From NCBI RefSeq assembly GCF_037976325.1, contig NZ_CP150265.1, positions 4,211,501-4,275,500 on the forward strand: a DNA stretch of 64,000 bases, read 5' to 3'. Both the position numbers and the translations under genes were made by a program. Below the pieces are notes generated by a model, which did no database searches, was not told the DNA's origin, and saw only the letters and a list, made by a program, of their open reading frames with translations. Position 1 is the first letter of the stretch. Every line of letters starts with the position of its first letter. Below, in pieces: positions 34,881 to 43,020 of this stretch. The stretch comes from Paenibacillus sp. FSL K6-3182 (GTDB lineage Bacteria > Bacillota > Bacilli > Paenibacillales > Paenibacillaceae).

Positions 34881-36308
34881 ATGCGAATACTAATCGCCTG
34901 CAGCTGGTCTCTACCTCATGCAGGTGGCGTAAATACGTATGTCAATCAGTTGTCAAAAGGATTACAGCTCGCAGGGCATCATGTAGATATATTCTCCCCG
35001 ACGCCGGATGGACAGGGATTCCATGTCCCAGGAAAAAGCTTATTCATTGATAAAAGCAAACTAACATCTCTTATTGCCGATCAGACTAGTCTCTATATGA
35101 ATCACTATTTGCCCGGAACTGATCCATGGATAACTAGCACCGAAATTGAGCGGTATTGTATTGAAGCAGCTGCCTTGTACTTCGACTTATCCGATTATGA
35201 CATTATCCATGCACAGGACATTGTTAGCGCACATGCGTTGTCACGTGTTAAATCTCCTAAAACTCCTTTAGTAACGACAATTCATGGCTGTCTCACCAAA
35301 GAGTGGCTTGTTAAGTTGAAAGAATTGGGGTTACTGGAACAAGACACAAATACCCCGCTTTGGCACTATTCGGCCATACGTGAAAATTTGGGTGCAACCG
35401 TCAGTGATGTAACAATCTCGCCCTCGCAGTGGTTAAAAGATGTTTTAGTAAATGAATTTTCTGTTCCAGAACATAGTATTACAGTCAGCCATTATGGTTT
35501 TGACATTGACGAGTTTCTTCAAAACATGAATCGAGAATCAAATGTTACAAGACCTGCTGAGAAGAAAGTATTTATGTGCCCTGCACGCTTTGATGTTGTA
35601 AAAGGTCAAATTCATCTCATCTATGCACTAGCCAAACTAAAAGAAGAACGTACGGATTGGATTTGTTGGTTCGTAGGAGATGGTTTTCTTCGTGAAGAAA
35701 TAACGCAAACTGCCAATAATCTCGGTCTTACTGATCACGTTATCTTTATGGGAAACCGCGAGGATGTTCCTGAATTGCTTCGACAAGCTGATTTTGTCGT
35801 CCTGCCCAGCATGCAGGATAACCAGCCATTTGCCATTATCGAAGCACAAATTGCAGGCAAGCCAGTCATCTCTTCAGACGCTGGTGGTATTCCAGAAATG
35901 GTAACCCACTCATCGACTGGACTTGTATTTCATGCTGGAGATAGAGATCAGCTGTTTCATTGCTTAAGATCAGCCTTAGATGAAGATGATTCAACATCAC
36001 TGATTGAGCTGGCAAATCATGCAAAGAGATGGGGAGAGGAACATTGGTCATTGCATGCGATGACTGAACGTGTCATCGATTTGTATAATCTCGCGAAAAG
36101 CAAGCATCCAGAAATCGATAACGAAATTAGTTTGCAACCTATACAACCTACACAAATTATACAACCTATACAACCTATACAACCTGTTCAACGGAAGAAA
36201 AAGAAAGGAAGAAGTAAATGGCGCATCTTACGAAGAAGAAGATATCTAATCGCATTAAAAATAAGAAAACGAAAAAACAGAAAAAGAAGACTCGCAAAAA
36301 GAAGATAA
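34881..36308 (+). CDS. GT4-family glycosyltransferase with a repeat linker and polybasic tail
   Basis: A 475-residue protein. Residues 1-~405 form a GT4 enzyme closely related to its two neighbours: LIACSWSLPHAGGVNTYVNQ, TIHGCLTKEW, VFMCPARFDVVKGQIHLI, CWFVGDGFLREEI and PFAIIEAQIAGKPVISSDAG. Then come a Gln-Pro-Ile linker built from 9-base repeats, and a tail of about 37 residues that is over half Arg/Lys (KKKKGRSK, RILRRRRY, KRKNRKRR). The tail could bind nucleic acid, polyphosphate or an acidic surface. The ATG at 34881 follows GGAGGGG; the frame is open to 34785 but unsupported. Its last 91 bases overlap the next gene in another frame. Confidence 0.85.
   Translation: MRILIACSWSLPHAGGVNTYVNQLSKGLQLAGHHVDIFSPTPDGQGFHVPGKSLFIDKSKLTSLIADQTSLYMNHYLPGTDPWITSTEIERYCIEAAALYFDLSDYDIIHAQDIVSAHALSRVKSPKTPLVTTIHGCLTKEWLVKLKELGLLEQDTNTPLWHYSAIRENLGATVSDVTISPSQWLKDVLVNEFSVPEHSITVSHYGFDIDEFLQNMNRESNVTRPAEKKVFMCPARFDVVKGQIHLIYALAKLKEERTDWICWFVGDGFLREEITQTANNLGLTDHVIFMGNREDVPELLRQADFVVLPSMQDNQPFAIIEAQIAGKPVISSDAGGIPEMVTHSSTGLVFHAGDRDQLFHCLRSALDEDDSTSLIELANHAKRWGEEHWSLHAMTERVIDLYNLAKSKHPEIDNEISLQPIQPTQIIQPIQPIQPVQRKKKKGRSKWRILRRRRYLIALKIRKRKNRKRRLAKRR
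36135..36188 (+). repeat. Six 9-bp tandem repeats inside a glycosyltransferase gene
   Basis: Six consecutive units of consensus CAACCTATA; units 1, 4 and 5 are perfect, units 2, 3 and 6 carry substitutions. Each unit encodes Gln-Pro-Ile or a variant (QPT, QII, QPV). Because the unit is nine bases, gain or loss of copies changes linker length without shifting frame. Confidence 0.9.
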
Positions 36309-36538
36309 TTAAACGAATGCTTAAAAAAGCAAGTCGAAGATCAATACTTTTTAACCTGAGAAGACCAGAATTGCTAACTGCTCATAATTTACAGCAGATG
36401 ATCGATTCCAAATTCTCATCAGCCCATGATATTGAACAAAAAAACATCTGGAATCGTATTCTTCAATTAATGCCTATTGGATACACAATTCCCGATATGA
36501 GCATTGTGCAACCGCTTATGAATAAGCGTATAAATTAA
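36218..36538 (+). CDS. Overlapping small basic protein, unknown
   Basis: A 106-residue protein in the +1-shifted frame relative to the preceding glycosyltransferase, sharing its first 91 bases. Residues 1-45 are extremely basic (TKKKISNRIKNKKTKKQKKK), while the rest is an ordinary soluble sequence (PELLTAHNLQQMIDSKFSSA, then NIWNRILQLMPIGYTIPDM), which argues for a real protein. GGAAG is about six bases before the ATG. Translation is probably coupled to the upstream gene. I know no family; a structural spore-coat or DNA-binding role is possible because of the charge. Confidence 0.55.
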   Translation: MAHLTKKKISNRIKNKKTKKQKKKTRKKKIIKRMLKKASRRSILFNLRRPELLTAHNLQQMIDSKFSSAHDIEQKNIWNRILQLMPIGYTIPDMSIVQPLMNKRIN

Positions 36539-36626
36539 GATTCTATATATAAGTAATTTCTTATTAGAATTAAGAATAGTTGCTGATAGATCGTATGAGC
36601 AGGCTGCCCTTTAGCTTAATAGAAAC

Positions 36627-36656
36627 AAGGAGCAGCTACCGTAGTAGCTGCTCCTT
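36627..36656. terminator. 13-bp perfect hairpin, bidirectional terminator
   Basis: AAGGAGCAGCTAC and GTAGCTGCTCCTT pair perfectly around a 4-base loop. It lies 90 bases after the small basic protein on the plus strand and directly behind the stop of the acetyltransferase remnant on the minus strand. T-tails are weak on both sides. Confidence 0.75.
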
Positions 36657-36659
36657 GCT

Positions 36660-36992
36660 CTATTTAACCCGTGTAGTTTGGTAACCATGCAGCTCATTAT
36701 ACAGCACCCCGGCATGGTAACCGTCGCAAACGGCATGGTGGAATTGTCCTGATAATGGCAACAGTATTTTTTCGTCATGCTGAAAATATTTCCCCATTGT
36801 AAAGATGGGTAATAAATAGGTTCCCTCATTATAGATGTTCAGGTTAAAGCCAGTGAAGCTAACCCAAGGAATGCTGGAAATGGGGAAAGTGCCCGGTGGG
36901 TTGTTTGTTTTAGCGGCAAATTGTTTAACATTTCCGTACTTTTTTATGTCATCAAGATAACGACTGTAGAGATAGCCACAGGATGACACCAC
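36660..36992 (-). pseudogene. Chloramphenicol acetyltransferase (type A) remnant, 5' half missing
   Basis: The last ~105 codons of a CAT trimer subunit: YSRYLDDIKKYGNVKQFAAK, then PISSIPWVSFTGFNLNIYNE, YLLPIFTMGKYF, and the active-site motif GQFHHAVCDGYHAGVLYNEL with the catalytic His. CAT subunits are ~215 residues, so roughly half, with the N-terminal beta-sheet and substrate tunnel, is gone. No credible ribosome site precedes the first ATG. The remaining frame is free of stops, suggesting recent truncation. Not expected to give resistance. Confidence 0.85.
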
Positions 36993-37784
36993 CTTTTGCT
37001 GAATACATTTAATTGTTAACCTTATGTTTTTATTTTGGTTAACAATAGAATGTAGCTAGTTTAGTAGACATAATTTTTCCTGTAAAGATCATCACTCCAG
37101 AAATTTTTAGAATCCAATTCAAACGTTTATACCGGATAAATACGATGCAAAAGTAAATTAGCTTTGTTCGAACGGTGGATTAAGAGTAAAAAAACTAGGA
37201 TAGAAACCTACTAAGACAATAAAAAAACCACTTTAGAAAGTGGTTTGAGATCATGTTTAATTTTGTTTTACTAATTGATTTTCTGACCAACACGGCCGGC
37301 ACTGAGCACTCTATAATTATCGAGCAAGCAGAGTCAACACATCATAATTGTCCATTAGTTCCTAATTCTATCCAGAATGTTGTTAACCTCATCCATCCCG
37401 TGACAATAGCGCAAGGTTCCGTTTTCTTCCGCTTTATAACATGATCACTCCGCTTTTAATCATTACGCTCATCGAAAAAGTCTAGTCCGGATTCCCTGAG
37501 CTAACTTCTACTTCATGATCGCCGGCAATCGCTTTAACCTCATGAGCAGTCACGGTGCGTTATGTAAATTATTGGGGGTCATTATAAAAAAGTCAAAAGG
37601 TTTTTCTGATTTCGAAGCAATTTTTAATGAAAATCATGTTATTCCTATAAAATGGGGAGAAATGCAGAGGTAAATGGAACCAAAAAAAGGGATACAGTTC
37701 CCTTGCTGCGTATAAAAAGAACACGCGGCAAATGAACTACCTCCCTAATTTCGAATCATACCAGCAGTGATAACTCATACATAT
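36993..37784. other. Gene-poor region with gene scraps and terminators
   Basis: Nearly 800 bases without an intact gene. It holds a minus-strand hairpin at 37225-37246 (AAACCACTTT/AAAGTGGTTT with T-run). Two short stretches look coding but have no start: minus-strand codons reading KAEENGTLRYCHGMDEVNNI near 37370-37440, and plus-strand codons reading KKSKGFSDFEAIFNENHVIP near 37585-37655. Neither is recognised. Confidence 0.45.
37687..37704 (-). terminator. Terminator of the PA14-GH3 gene
   Basis: A 6-bp stem AAGGGA / TTCCCTT-type with a 6-base loop; on the minus strand it is followed by TTTTT. It lies about 80 bases past the GH3 stop. Confidence 0.65.
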
Positions 37785-40409
37785 TTATTTCCGAACGAAA
37801 AACTCTCCTGTTAGCGGAACGTCGCCCGAGTTTGGTCCGACCATTACCTCAAATTTACCCGGTTCCACAACCCAATCATGGCTTCTAGTAAGTGTACGGA
37901 GTTGTCTGTATCCCAGTGTAAGCGTGATGCGCTTTGTTTCGCCTATTTCAAGATGAATTCGCTTAAACCCTGCAAGCTCCTTGACTGGTCTGACCGTACT
38001 GCTGAATTCATCCCTAATATAAAGCTGAGCAACTTCCTCACCTGCGACATTTCCCGTATTAGTTACGTTAAACGATACATCTACTGTTCCATCCGGAGCA
38101 ATTTCCCTTGTTGAAATGTCAAGATCCGAATACGCAAATGTTGTGTAACTCAGACCAAACCCGAATGGGTACAGTGGGAGCCAGTCCATTTCAACATATT
38201 TATGTCCATAGAATGGTGTGCGGTTATAGTATACAGGTAGCTGACCAACCGATCTTGGGAAAGACATCGGAATACGACCAGCAGGATTGACATCTCCGAA
38301 AATAACCTCTGCAATAGCATTTCCGCCCTGCTCGCCAACAAACCATGCCTCTATAATCGCGTGCAGATGCTCTGCCTCCCATGTGATCGACATCGGACGT
38401 CCGTTTTGGAGGACAAGAACAACAGGCGTTCCTGTTTCATAAATTCTCTTGACGAGTTCAAGTTGTCTGCCCGGAAGATTAAGGTCCGCTCTGTCCAGGT
38501 TCTCTCCACTAGTCTGATCGTTGTCACCCACCGCTACAATAACAACATCCGCCTCTTGTGCTGCTTTAACCGCAGCGTCCATATAATCGTTGCCGAGGCT
38601 GTAACCGAGGATTACCCTTACCCCACGTGAATCATTGAGATACTCAACCTTAACATCGTACTCTTCGCCTTCGACAAATTTGAACGCAACCATCTGATTG
38701 GAGTCAAGGTCGCCCCAACCGTCAACAAGCAGCGTGCCGTCGATCCACAAACGCATGCTGTCCATGCTGCTGAGTCCAATGTAACCATCCACTGTATCGC
38801 ACGGTTTAATTTTGCCTGTCCAACGAACGGTGAAGTTATCTGCGTTTACACCGTCAGCAGGTTTTGTGTAAATCCAGTTGAAGTTTATCTGTTTGTCATT
38901 TCGCACACAAACAGGATTTCCCTCAAAAGAAAGAGAATTGTAGTACTCACCTACAAGTCCGTCGTTGCCATCATTGTCCTTGAGCCATTTGCCCGGTATA
39001 GTCATTAAGTCGGACTCCAGAATTTCGCAGCCCTTGGCGTAGATAACTTCGGTCTTTTCCGAAACGATGTTTTGGATGCCTTTCAAAAGCGTAACCGCAT
39101 GCTCAGGCACAACTGGGCTGCTGTAATCTCCGTAACGGGGAATATCCGCGCTTGGTCCAATCACTGCAATCTTGCCAATGTCTCTTTTGAGAGGAAGCGT
39201 ATTTTTGCTGTTTTTCAACAGGCAGATCGACTTTCTTGCAACTTCGAGAGCCGTCTGTACGTGCTCCTCACTGTGCACAACTTTCGAAGAAAGTTCGATA
39301 TCTGTATATGGATTTTCAAAGATTCCAACTGTAAATTTAACTGTAAGTACACGTCCAGCAGCTGTGTCTACTACTTTCTCGTCCACCTCACCTGATTTTA
39401 CAAGGTCAATAATGCTGTCCTGGTATATATCATGCGGAAAGTCGTAAAGCTGCATGTCAACACCGGCTTCAAGACCCATTTTGATAGCTTCCCGATTGTT
39501 TTCAGCAACAAAGTGCATGGTATGCAGCATGGAGACAGCCGTCATATCCGCTCGTACGAAGCCCTTCATGCCCCACTTATCGCGAAGTACACCAGTAAGC
39601 AGCGAATGGTCGCTAGCTACAGGAGTGCCGTCAATAGAGTTATAGGAACACATTGTGTTCATTGCACCCGCTTGAAAAGCAGCCTCAAATACAGGCAGAC
39701 AGTAAAATGCATTATCATGATGCCCCATCATGGCCGGAGCACAATTGTGTCCTCCCCTAGGAGCACCGTATCCTGTAAAGTGTTTGGGTTCCGACACTAC
39801 GGCATCGGGTCTTGTAAGGTCATCCGTTTGAAGCCCTCTTACCATGTTCTCCGCGAACATAGACCCTAGATAAGGATCCTCTCCGTATCCTTCTTCCACT
39901 CGTCCCCATCGGATTTCCCTAGCTAGATCGAGAACAGGTGCCCAAACCTCATGTATACCAAAGCTGCGCGCTTCGGAAGCGATGACTCTCGCTTGTTTAT
40001 ATCCGAGTTCTGGCTCAAATGTTGATGCGAGTGCGACCTGCTGAGGGAGCACTGTACAGCCTTTCCACCCAAAACCGTGAAGTCCCTCTTCACTAAAGAG
40101 TACCGGAATCCCCCATCTTGAATTTTGGATGATATACTCCTGAATTTTATTAGCAGTCTCCGCTTTGGAATTTCGGTTTTGGATGCATCCGATTCCAATT
40201 CCAGCAGATACCTTTTCCATTTTTTCGTAGTTAAGCAAATCTGCATTTAAGCCTTCTACTGAATCGGAAATTTCATTTCCAGAATAAATATCAAGCTGTC
40301 TTACCTTTTCTTCAAGTGACATTCTCGATATAAGGTCAGCAACTCTTTCTTCAATAGGCAAGCTTGCATTCATATAAGGGTAATGTTGTAAGTCTTTTCT
40401 TGTGCTCAT
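37785..40409 (-). CDS. GH3 beta-glycosidase with inserted PA14 domain
   Basis: An 874-residue intracellular GH3 enzyme (no signal peptide). The barrel carries SEPKHFTGYGAPRGGHNCAP and the nucleophile Asp288 in GFVRADMTAVSML. Within the second domain, around residues 470-610, a PA14 module is inserted (GLVGEYYNSLSFEG, then DGYIGLSSMDSMRLWIDG), as in beta-glucosidases whose PA14 shapes the sugar pocket. The end has the fibronectin-III-like domain (VTNTGNVAGEEVAQLYIRD). AAAGGAG is six bases before the ATG. Single gene with its own terminator. Substrate is probably a beta-glucoside or beta-xyloside; no neighbouring transporter helps to decide. Confidence 0.9.
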   Translation of the reverse strand: MSTRKDLQHYPYMNASLPIEERVADLISRMSLEEKVRQLDIYSGNEISDSVEGLNADLLNYEKMEKVSAGIGIGCIQNRNSKAETANKIQEYIIQNSRWGIPVLFSEEGLHGFGWKGCTVLPQQVALASTFEPELGYKQARVIASEARSFGIHEVWAPVLDLAREIRWGRVEEGYGEDPYLGSMFAENMVRGLQTDDLTRPDAVVSEPKHFTGYGAPRGGHNCAPAMMGHHDNAFYCLPVFEAAFQAGAMNTMCSYNSIDGTPVASDHSLLTGVLRDKWGMKGFVRADMTAVSMLHTMHFVAENNREAIKMGLEAGVDMQLYDFPHDIYQDSIIDLVKSGEVDEKVVDTAAGRVLTVKFTVGIFENPYTDIELSSKVVHSEEHVQTALEVARKSICLLKNSKNTLPLKRDIGKIAVIGPSADIPRYGDYSSPVVPEHAVTLLKGIQNIVSEKTEVIYAKGCEILESDLMTIPGKWLKDNDGNDGLVGEYYNSLSFEGNPVCVRNDKQINFNWIYTKPADGVNADNFTVRWTGKIKPCDTVDGYIGLSSMDSMRLWIDGTLLVDGWGDLDSNQMVAFKFVEGEEYDVKVEYLNDSRGVRVILGYSLGNDYMDAAVKAAQEADVVIVAVGDNDQTSGENLDRADLNLPGRQLELVKRIYETGTPVVLVLQNGRPMSITWEAEHLHAIIEAWFVGEQGGNAIAEVIFGDVNPAGRIPMSFPRSVGQLPVYYNRTPFYGHKYVEMDWLPLYPFGFGLSYTTFAYSDLDISTREIAPDGTVDVSFNVTNTGNVAGEEVAQLYIRDEFSSTVRPVKELAGFKRIHLEIGETKRITLTLGYRQLRTLTRSHDWVVEPGKFEVMVGPNSGDVPLTGEFFVRK

Positions 40410-40818
40410 TGTTTTCTCCTTTTAGCTCTCTGAGTGCTTGATTCTTTCATTTGTTGGCTAAAGTATCTGTCAAACTTCAAGTGAACAAGATCACAAGCCT
40501 GAATGGCCATATTGCCCAGCCTGGAATAAGATCATAGCTGTATACCGAATTTCATAATTAAGGTTTTTTTCGTTGTCCTGAAGTTGAAACAACTTCTCCA
40601 GACTCTAAACTATCAGTCTATTAGTAAAAGCATATTCTTAGATGATAAACTCCCAAACCATATTAGTATTTGAACTAACAAGACTTAATTTTGCACTATG
40701 TGGACATGAATGGATAATCGGAGATACGGAAGCAATAGTGAATCATTAGAGTTTCGGAAATCGGCGTACTCAGAAAAAACAACCGTTCCCCTATTATGTA
40801 TAGGAAAACGGTCGCCGC
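40410..40818. other. Intergenic region upstream of the PA14-GH3 gene
   Basis: About 400 bases containing the promoter side of the GH3 gene. I see no cre-like site, no convincing open frame and no large repeat. Confidence 0.5.
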
Positions 40819-41290
40819 TTATTTTACTACTTCTTCCCCTGTCGTCACTCGGACGCTAACTAGAGGTTTCGGAGCGCCTTCGAACTTGCAACTAAAAGAT
40901 CGAGGTTGTCCACTAGGCGCCAGCTTGTCTGGCAGCTTCCCACTTGCGTACGGATGTAAATACCGACTCGATGTTGCCGTTTCGCCTAAGCACCTGCATA
41001 TCGGCAACTAAAGCAAAACCAGCGTTAAAACCTGCCGCTTTCGATAATACCCACTCTATTTCATCAGGTGACGTTGCTTCGAACTGATCGGAAGCCGAAC
41101 GAACAAGAAACCATCCAAGCATTGACGGAATGAAGTTACGAGCAAAAAACCGTTGGTTGGTGCGCCGCCATTCAAGCTGCCCTTCACGTGTTGCTGCACC
41201 CCAAGGCTCACCCCAATTGAACCGTGTGAATACATGCCACAAATAGTTCGGAACGACAATGCTAGCATCATTTATGATCTCTGATGACAA
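40819..41290 (-). pseudogene. Remnant of an unidentified, probably glycan-related gene
   Basis: One minus-strand frame (41290-40913) reads IVVPNYLWHVFTRFNWGEPW, GAATREGQLEWRRTNQRFFA, then SMLGWFLVRSA and EIEWVLSKAAGFNAGFALVA, stopping after EAARQAGA. A second frame continues SGQPRSFSCKFEGAPKPLVS to a TAA at 40819. The first part resembles the later half of long hypothetical Paenibacillaceae proteins found in sugar loci; this is memory-based and unverified. No start codon with a ribosome site and no upstream portion exist, so the gene is truncated and frameshifted. Confidence 0.5.
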
Positions 41291-41293
41291 TAG

Positions 41294-41449
41294 TCGGATC
41301 GTATATGCGAATCAAAGTGCAAAGTTGATGGCCTTCGACTTCAAGGAAATTATGAAATTGGCTGCTATGCAACAGGACTTGACGGGTACGGGGTGAATCG
41401 TTTTGTGAAAATGTGTTATGACGGCTGGGGAGAAGAAGTTATAAATTGA
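41294..41449 (+). other. Coding-looking Cys-rich fragment, unidentified
   Basis: A 51-codon open stretch on the plus strand reads SDRICESKCKVDGLRLQGNY, EIGCYATGLDGYGVNRFVKM and CYDGWGEEVIN, then TGA. It has four cysteines and protein-like composition but no start, because it abuts the remnant on the other strand at about 41290. It is probably the tail of a different gene brought next to it by a deletion. Confidence 0.3.
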
Positions 41450-41460
41450 TCATAGAAAAA

Positions 41461-41503
41461 CTGCCCCCTAATTGTTAGATGGTGTCTAACAATTGGGGGG
41501 CAG
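41461..41503 (-). terminator. Long-stem terminator behind the orphan binding protein
   Basis: CTGCCCCC-TAATTGTTAGA pairs with TCTAACAATT-GGGGGGCAG over about 19 bp, followed on the minus strand by TTTTTC. A strong terminator 34 bases after the lipoprotein stop. Confidence 0.9.
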
Positions 41504-41536
41504 TGGAGAGAAACTATGATATACAGTTGTGTGTAT

Positions 41537-42838
41537 TTAGCGAATTTGAGTACCGACTTGCATCTGCGCATCTTTCAGAACAGTATCCACATCTTTCCCG
41601 CCAAAATAAGCTTGCAGTGCAACAACAATAATATCCTCTATGGCGTAAGTGTTCATGCCGTAGTTGACGGTGGGGATCTTAGCGGTCCATGTTGCAAAAT
41701 CAGATACGATTTTTTGGCCTTGAAAATATTCGTCTTCCGCAGAGTAAGCTTCTCCACTTGCCGCAGCCTTCAGGGTACCGATGACTCCAATCTTAGTATT
41801 TAGAGACTGATAGAGTTCAGCATCGGAGGCAAACGTCTTTTCGAGAAACTCGGCAGCAGCTTCTTTTCCCTCCACATTCATTACATACCAAGAGCTGCCG
41901 CCAAGGCTTGATGCATGGACGGAGCCTTTTGCTACTGCAAGCTTAGGAAGCGGAGCTACTGCCCATTTTTGTGACTGAGAAGCTTCTGCTTTAATTGAAG
42001 GAGTAATCCAGTTACCGGTAGGTACGCTGGCGACTTCACCATGATTGAATGCACCAACAAATTGGCTCCAATCCGATATCACCTTCACAATGCCGGAATC
42101 CAGCATTTCTTTATACAATTCAATCGCCTCTTTTAAAGCGGCGTTGTCTGCAATGAACGGAGTCTTGCCATCCTCAGCCGTATACCATTGCCCAGCAGAT
42201 TGCATCATCATGCGAATAAGTCCAAGATCGTTAGGGTCAAGGGTGAGCATACTTTTGCCGGTCTTCTCTTTTACAGCTTTGCCGATCTCGATATACTGCT
42301 TCCAGTCGATTTCTTCCATGTCAGCTAAGCTATAGCCCGCTTGCTCCAAATAATCTGTCCGTACATACATTCCGGTGACACCTGAATCAAACGGTACGCC
42401 GTATTGCTTACCATCAACACTGGTCGGATCAATCTTATAATCAGCGAAATTTTCGACTTTTACAGCGTCTGTCAATTCATAAAACGAATCCGGATACGCT
42501 TGCAAAAAGCTCTGTGCTCGATAATCCTCGATCAATACGATGTTAGGTAAACCTTTCGTTGAACCTGAATTCAACACGGTGTTCAGCTTTTGAACGATAT
42601 CAGCCTGCGCGTTTTCCACGATGTTGATCAAGACATCCGAATGAACTTGTGAATATGCTTCTTTTGCTACACCCATGGCGGCAATGTTAAACGCCGGGTC
42701 CCACGCCCAAACAGTAATCTCTTTCGGATTGGATGTGCCTCCATCGCCCGAGCTTGTTAGACTGCCTTTCGTTCCACCAGACGAACATGCCATCAAGAGA
42801 ATAACGCTAGTAAGCAGAACGAAAACTAATTTTTTCAA
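41537..42838 (-). CDS. Orphan sugar-binding lipoprotein (family 1 SBP)
   Basis: A 433-residue extracellular solute-binding lipoprotein; the signal peptide ends at lipobox LMAC and is followed by a Ser/Gly/Thr linker. ITVWAWDPAFNIAAMGVAKE opens the mature domain, and YGVPFDSGVTGMYVRTDYLE with GNWITPSIKAEASQSQKWAV are typical of CUT1 sugar-binding proteins. The start is TTG at 42838, eight bases after GGGGG. The expected two permease genes are missing: a terminator follows at once, then gene remnants. A kinase/regulator pair lies directly upstream, and a cre-like site and a pair of direct repeats precede it. Confidence 0.88.
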   Translation of the reverse strand: MKKLVFVLLTSVILLMACSSGGTKGSLTSSGDGGTSNPKEITVWAWDPAFNIAAMGVAKEAYSQVHSDVLINIVENAQADIVQKLNTVLNSGSTKGLPNIVLIEDYRAQSFLQAYPDSFYELTDAVKVENFADYKIDPTSVDGKQYGVPFDSGVTGMYVRTDYLEQAGYSLADMEEIDWKQYIEIGKAVKEKTGKSMLTLDPNDLGLIRMMMQSAGQWYTAEDGKTPFIADNAALKEAIELYKEMLDSGIVKVISDWSQFVGAFNHGEVASVPTGNWITPSIKAEASQSQKWAVAPLPKLAVAKGSVHASSLGGSSWYVMNVEGKEAAAEFLEKTFASDAELYQSLNTKIGVIGTLKAAASGEAYSAEDEYFQGQKIVSDFATWTAKIPTVNYGMNTYAIEDIIVVALQAYFGGKDVDTVLKDAQMQVGTQIR

Positions 42839-42869
42839 TTAATAATCCCCCTTGTAAAATAAAAAAAGA

Positions 42870-42883
42870 TGAAAACGTTTTCC
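42870..42883 (-). promoter_or_regulatory. cre-like CcpA site
   Basis: TGAAAACGTTTTCC on the plus strand, 13 of 14 positions palindromic and matching the cre pattern TGNAANCGNNNNCW except for the last base. It lies 32 bases before the lipoprotein start codon, so binding of CcpA would block transcription when glucose is plentiful. Confidence 0.6.
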
Positions 42884-42988
42884 AATAACGCATCCATCTT
42901 AACACTTTGTGTACATATTCTTTTGTATTATCTTTGTTAGCTTTTGTGCTATTATTGGATCGTTTATTTACTTTTCATGACGTCTCTA

Positions 42989-43020
42989 GCACATTCTTTA
43001 GTTGTTTTGCACATTCTTTA
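42989..43020 (-). promoter_or_regulatory. Two 12-bp direct repeats 20 bp apart (probable AraC-type operator)
   Basis: GCACATTCTTTA occurs at 42989-43000 and again, perfectly, at 43009-43020. The start-to-start distance is 20 bp, two helical turns, as AraC-type double-HTH dimers prefer. It lies about 150 bases before the lipoprotein start; the second copy covers the stop codon of the kinase gene. The likely binder is the response regulator at 44805-46373. Confidence 0.6.

Noticed and set aside
36660..36992. Functional chloramphenicol resistance gene
   Set aside because: Only the C-terminal half is present and no ribosome site precedes it.
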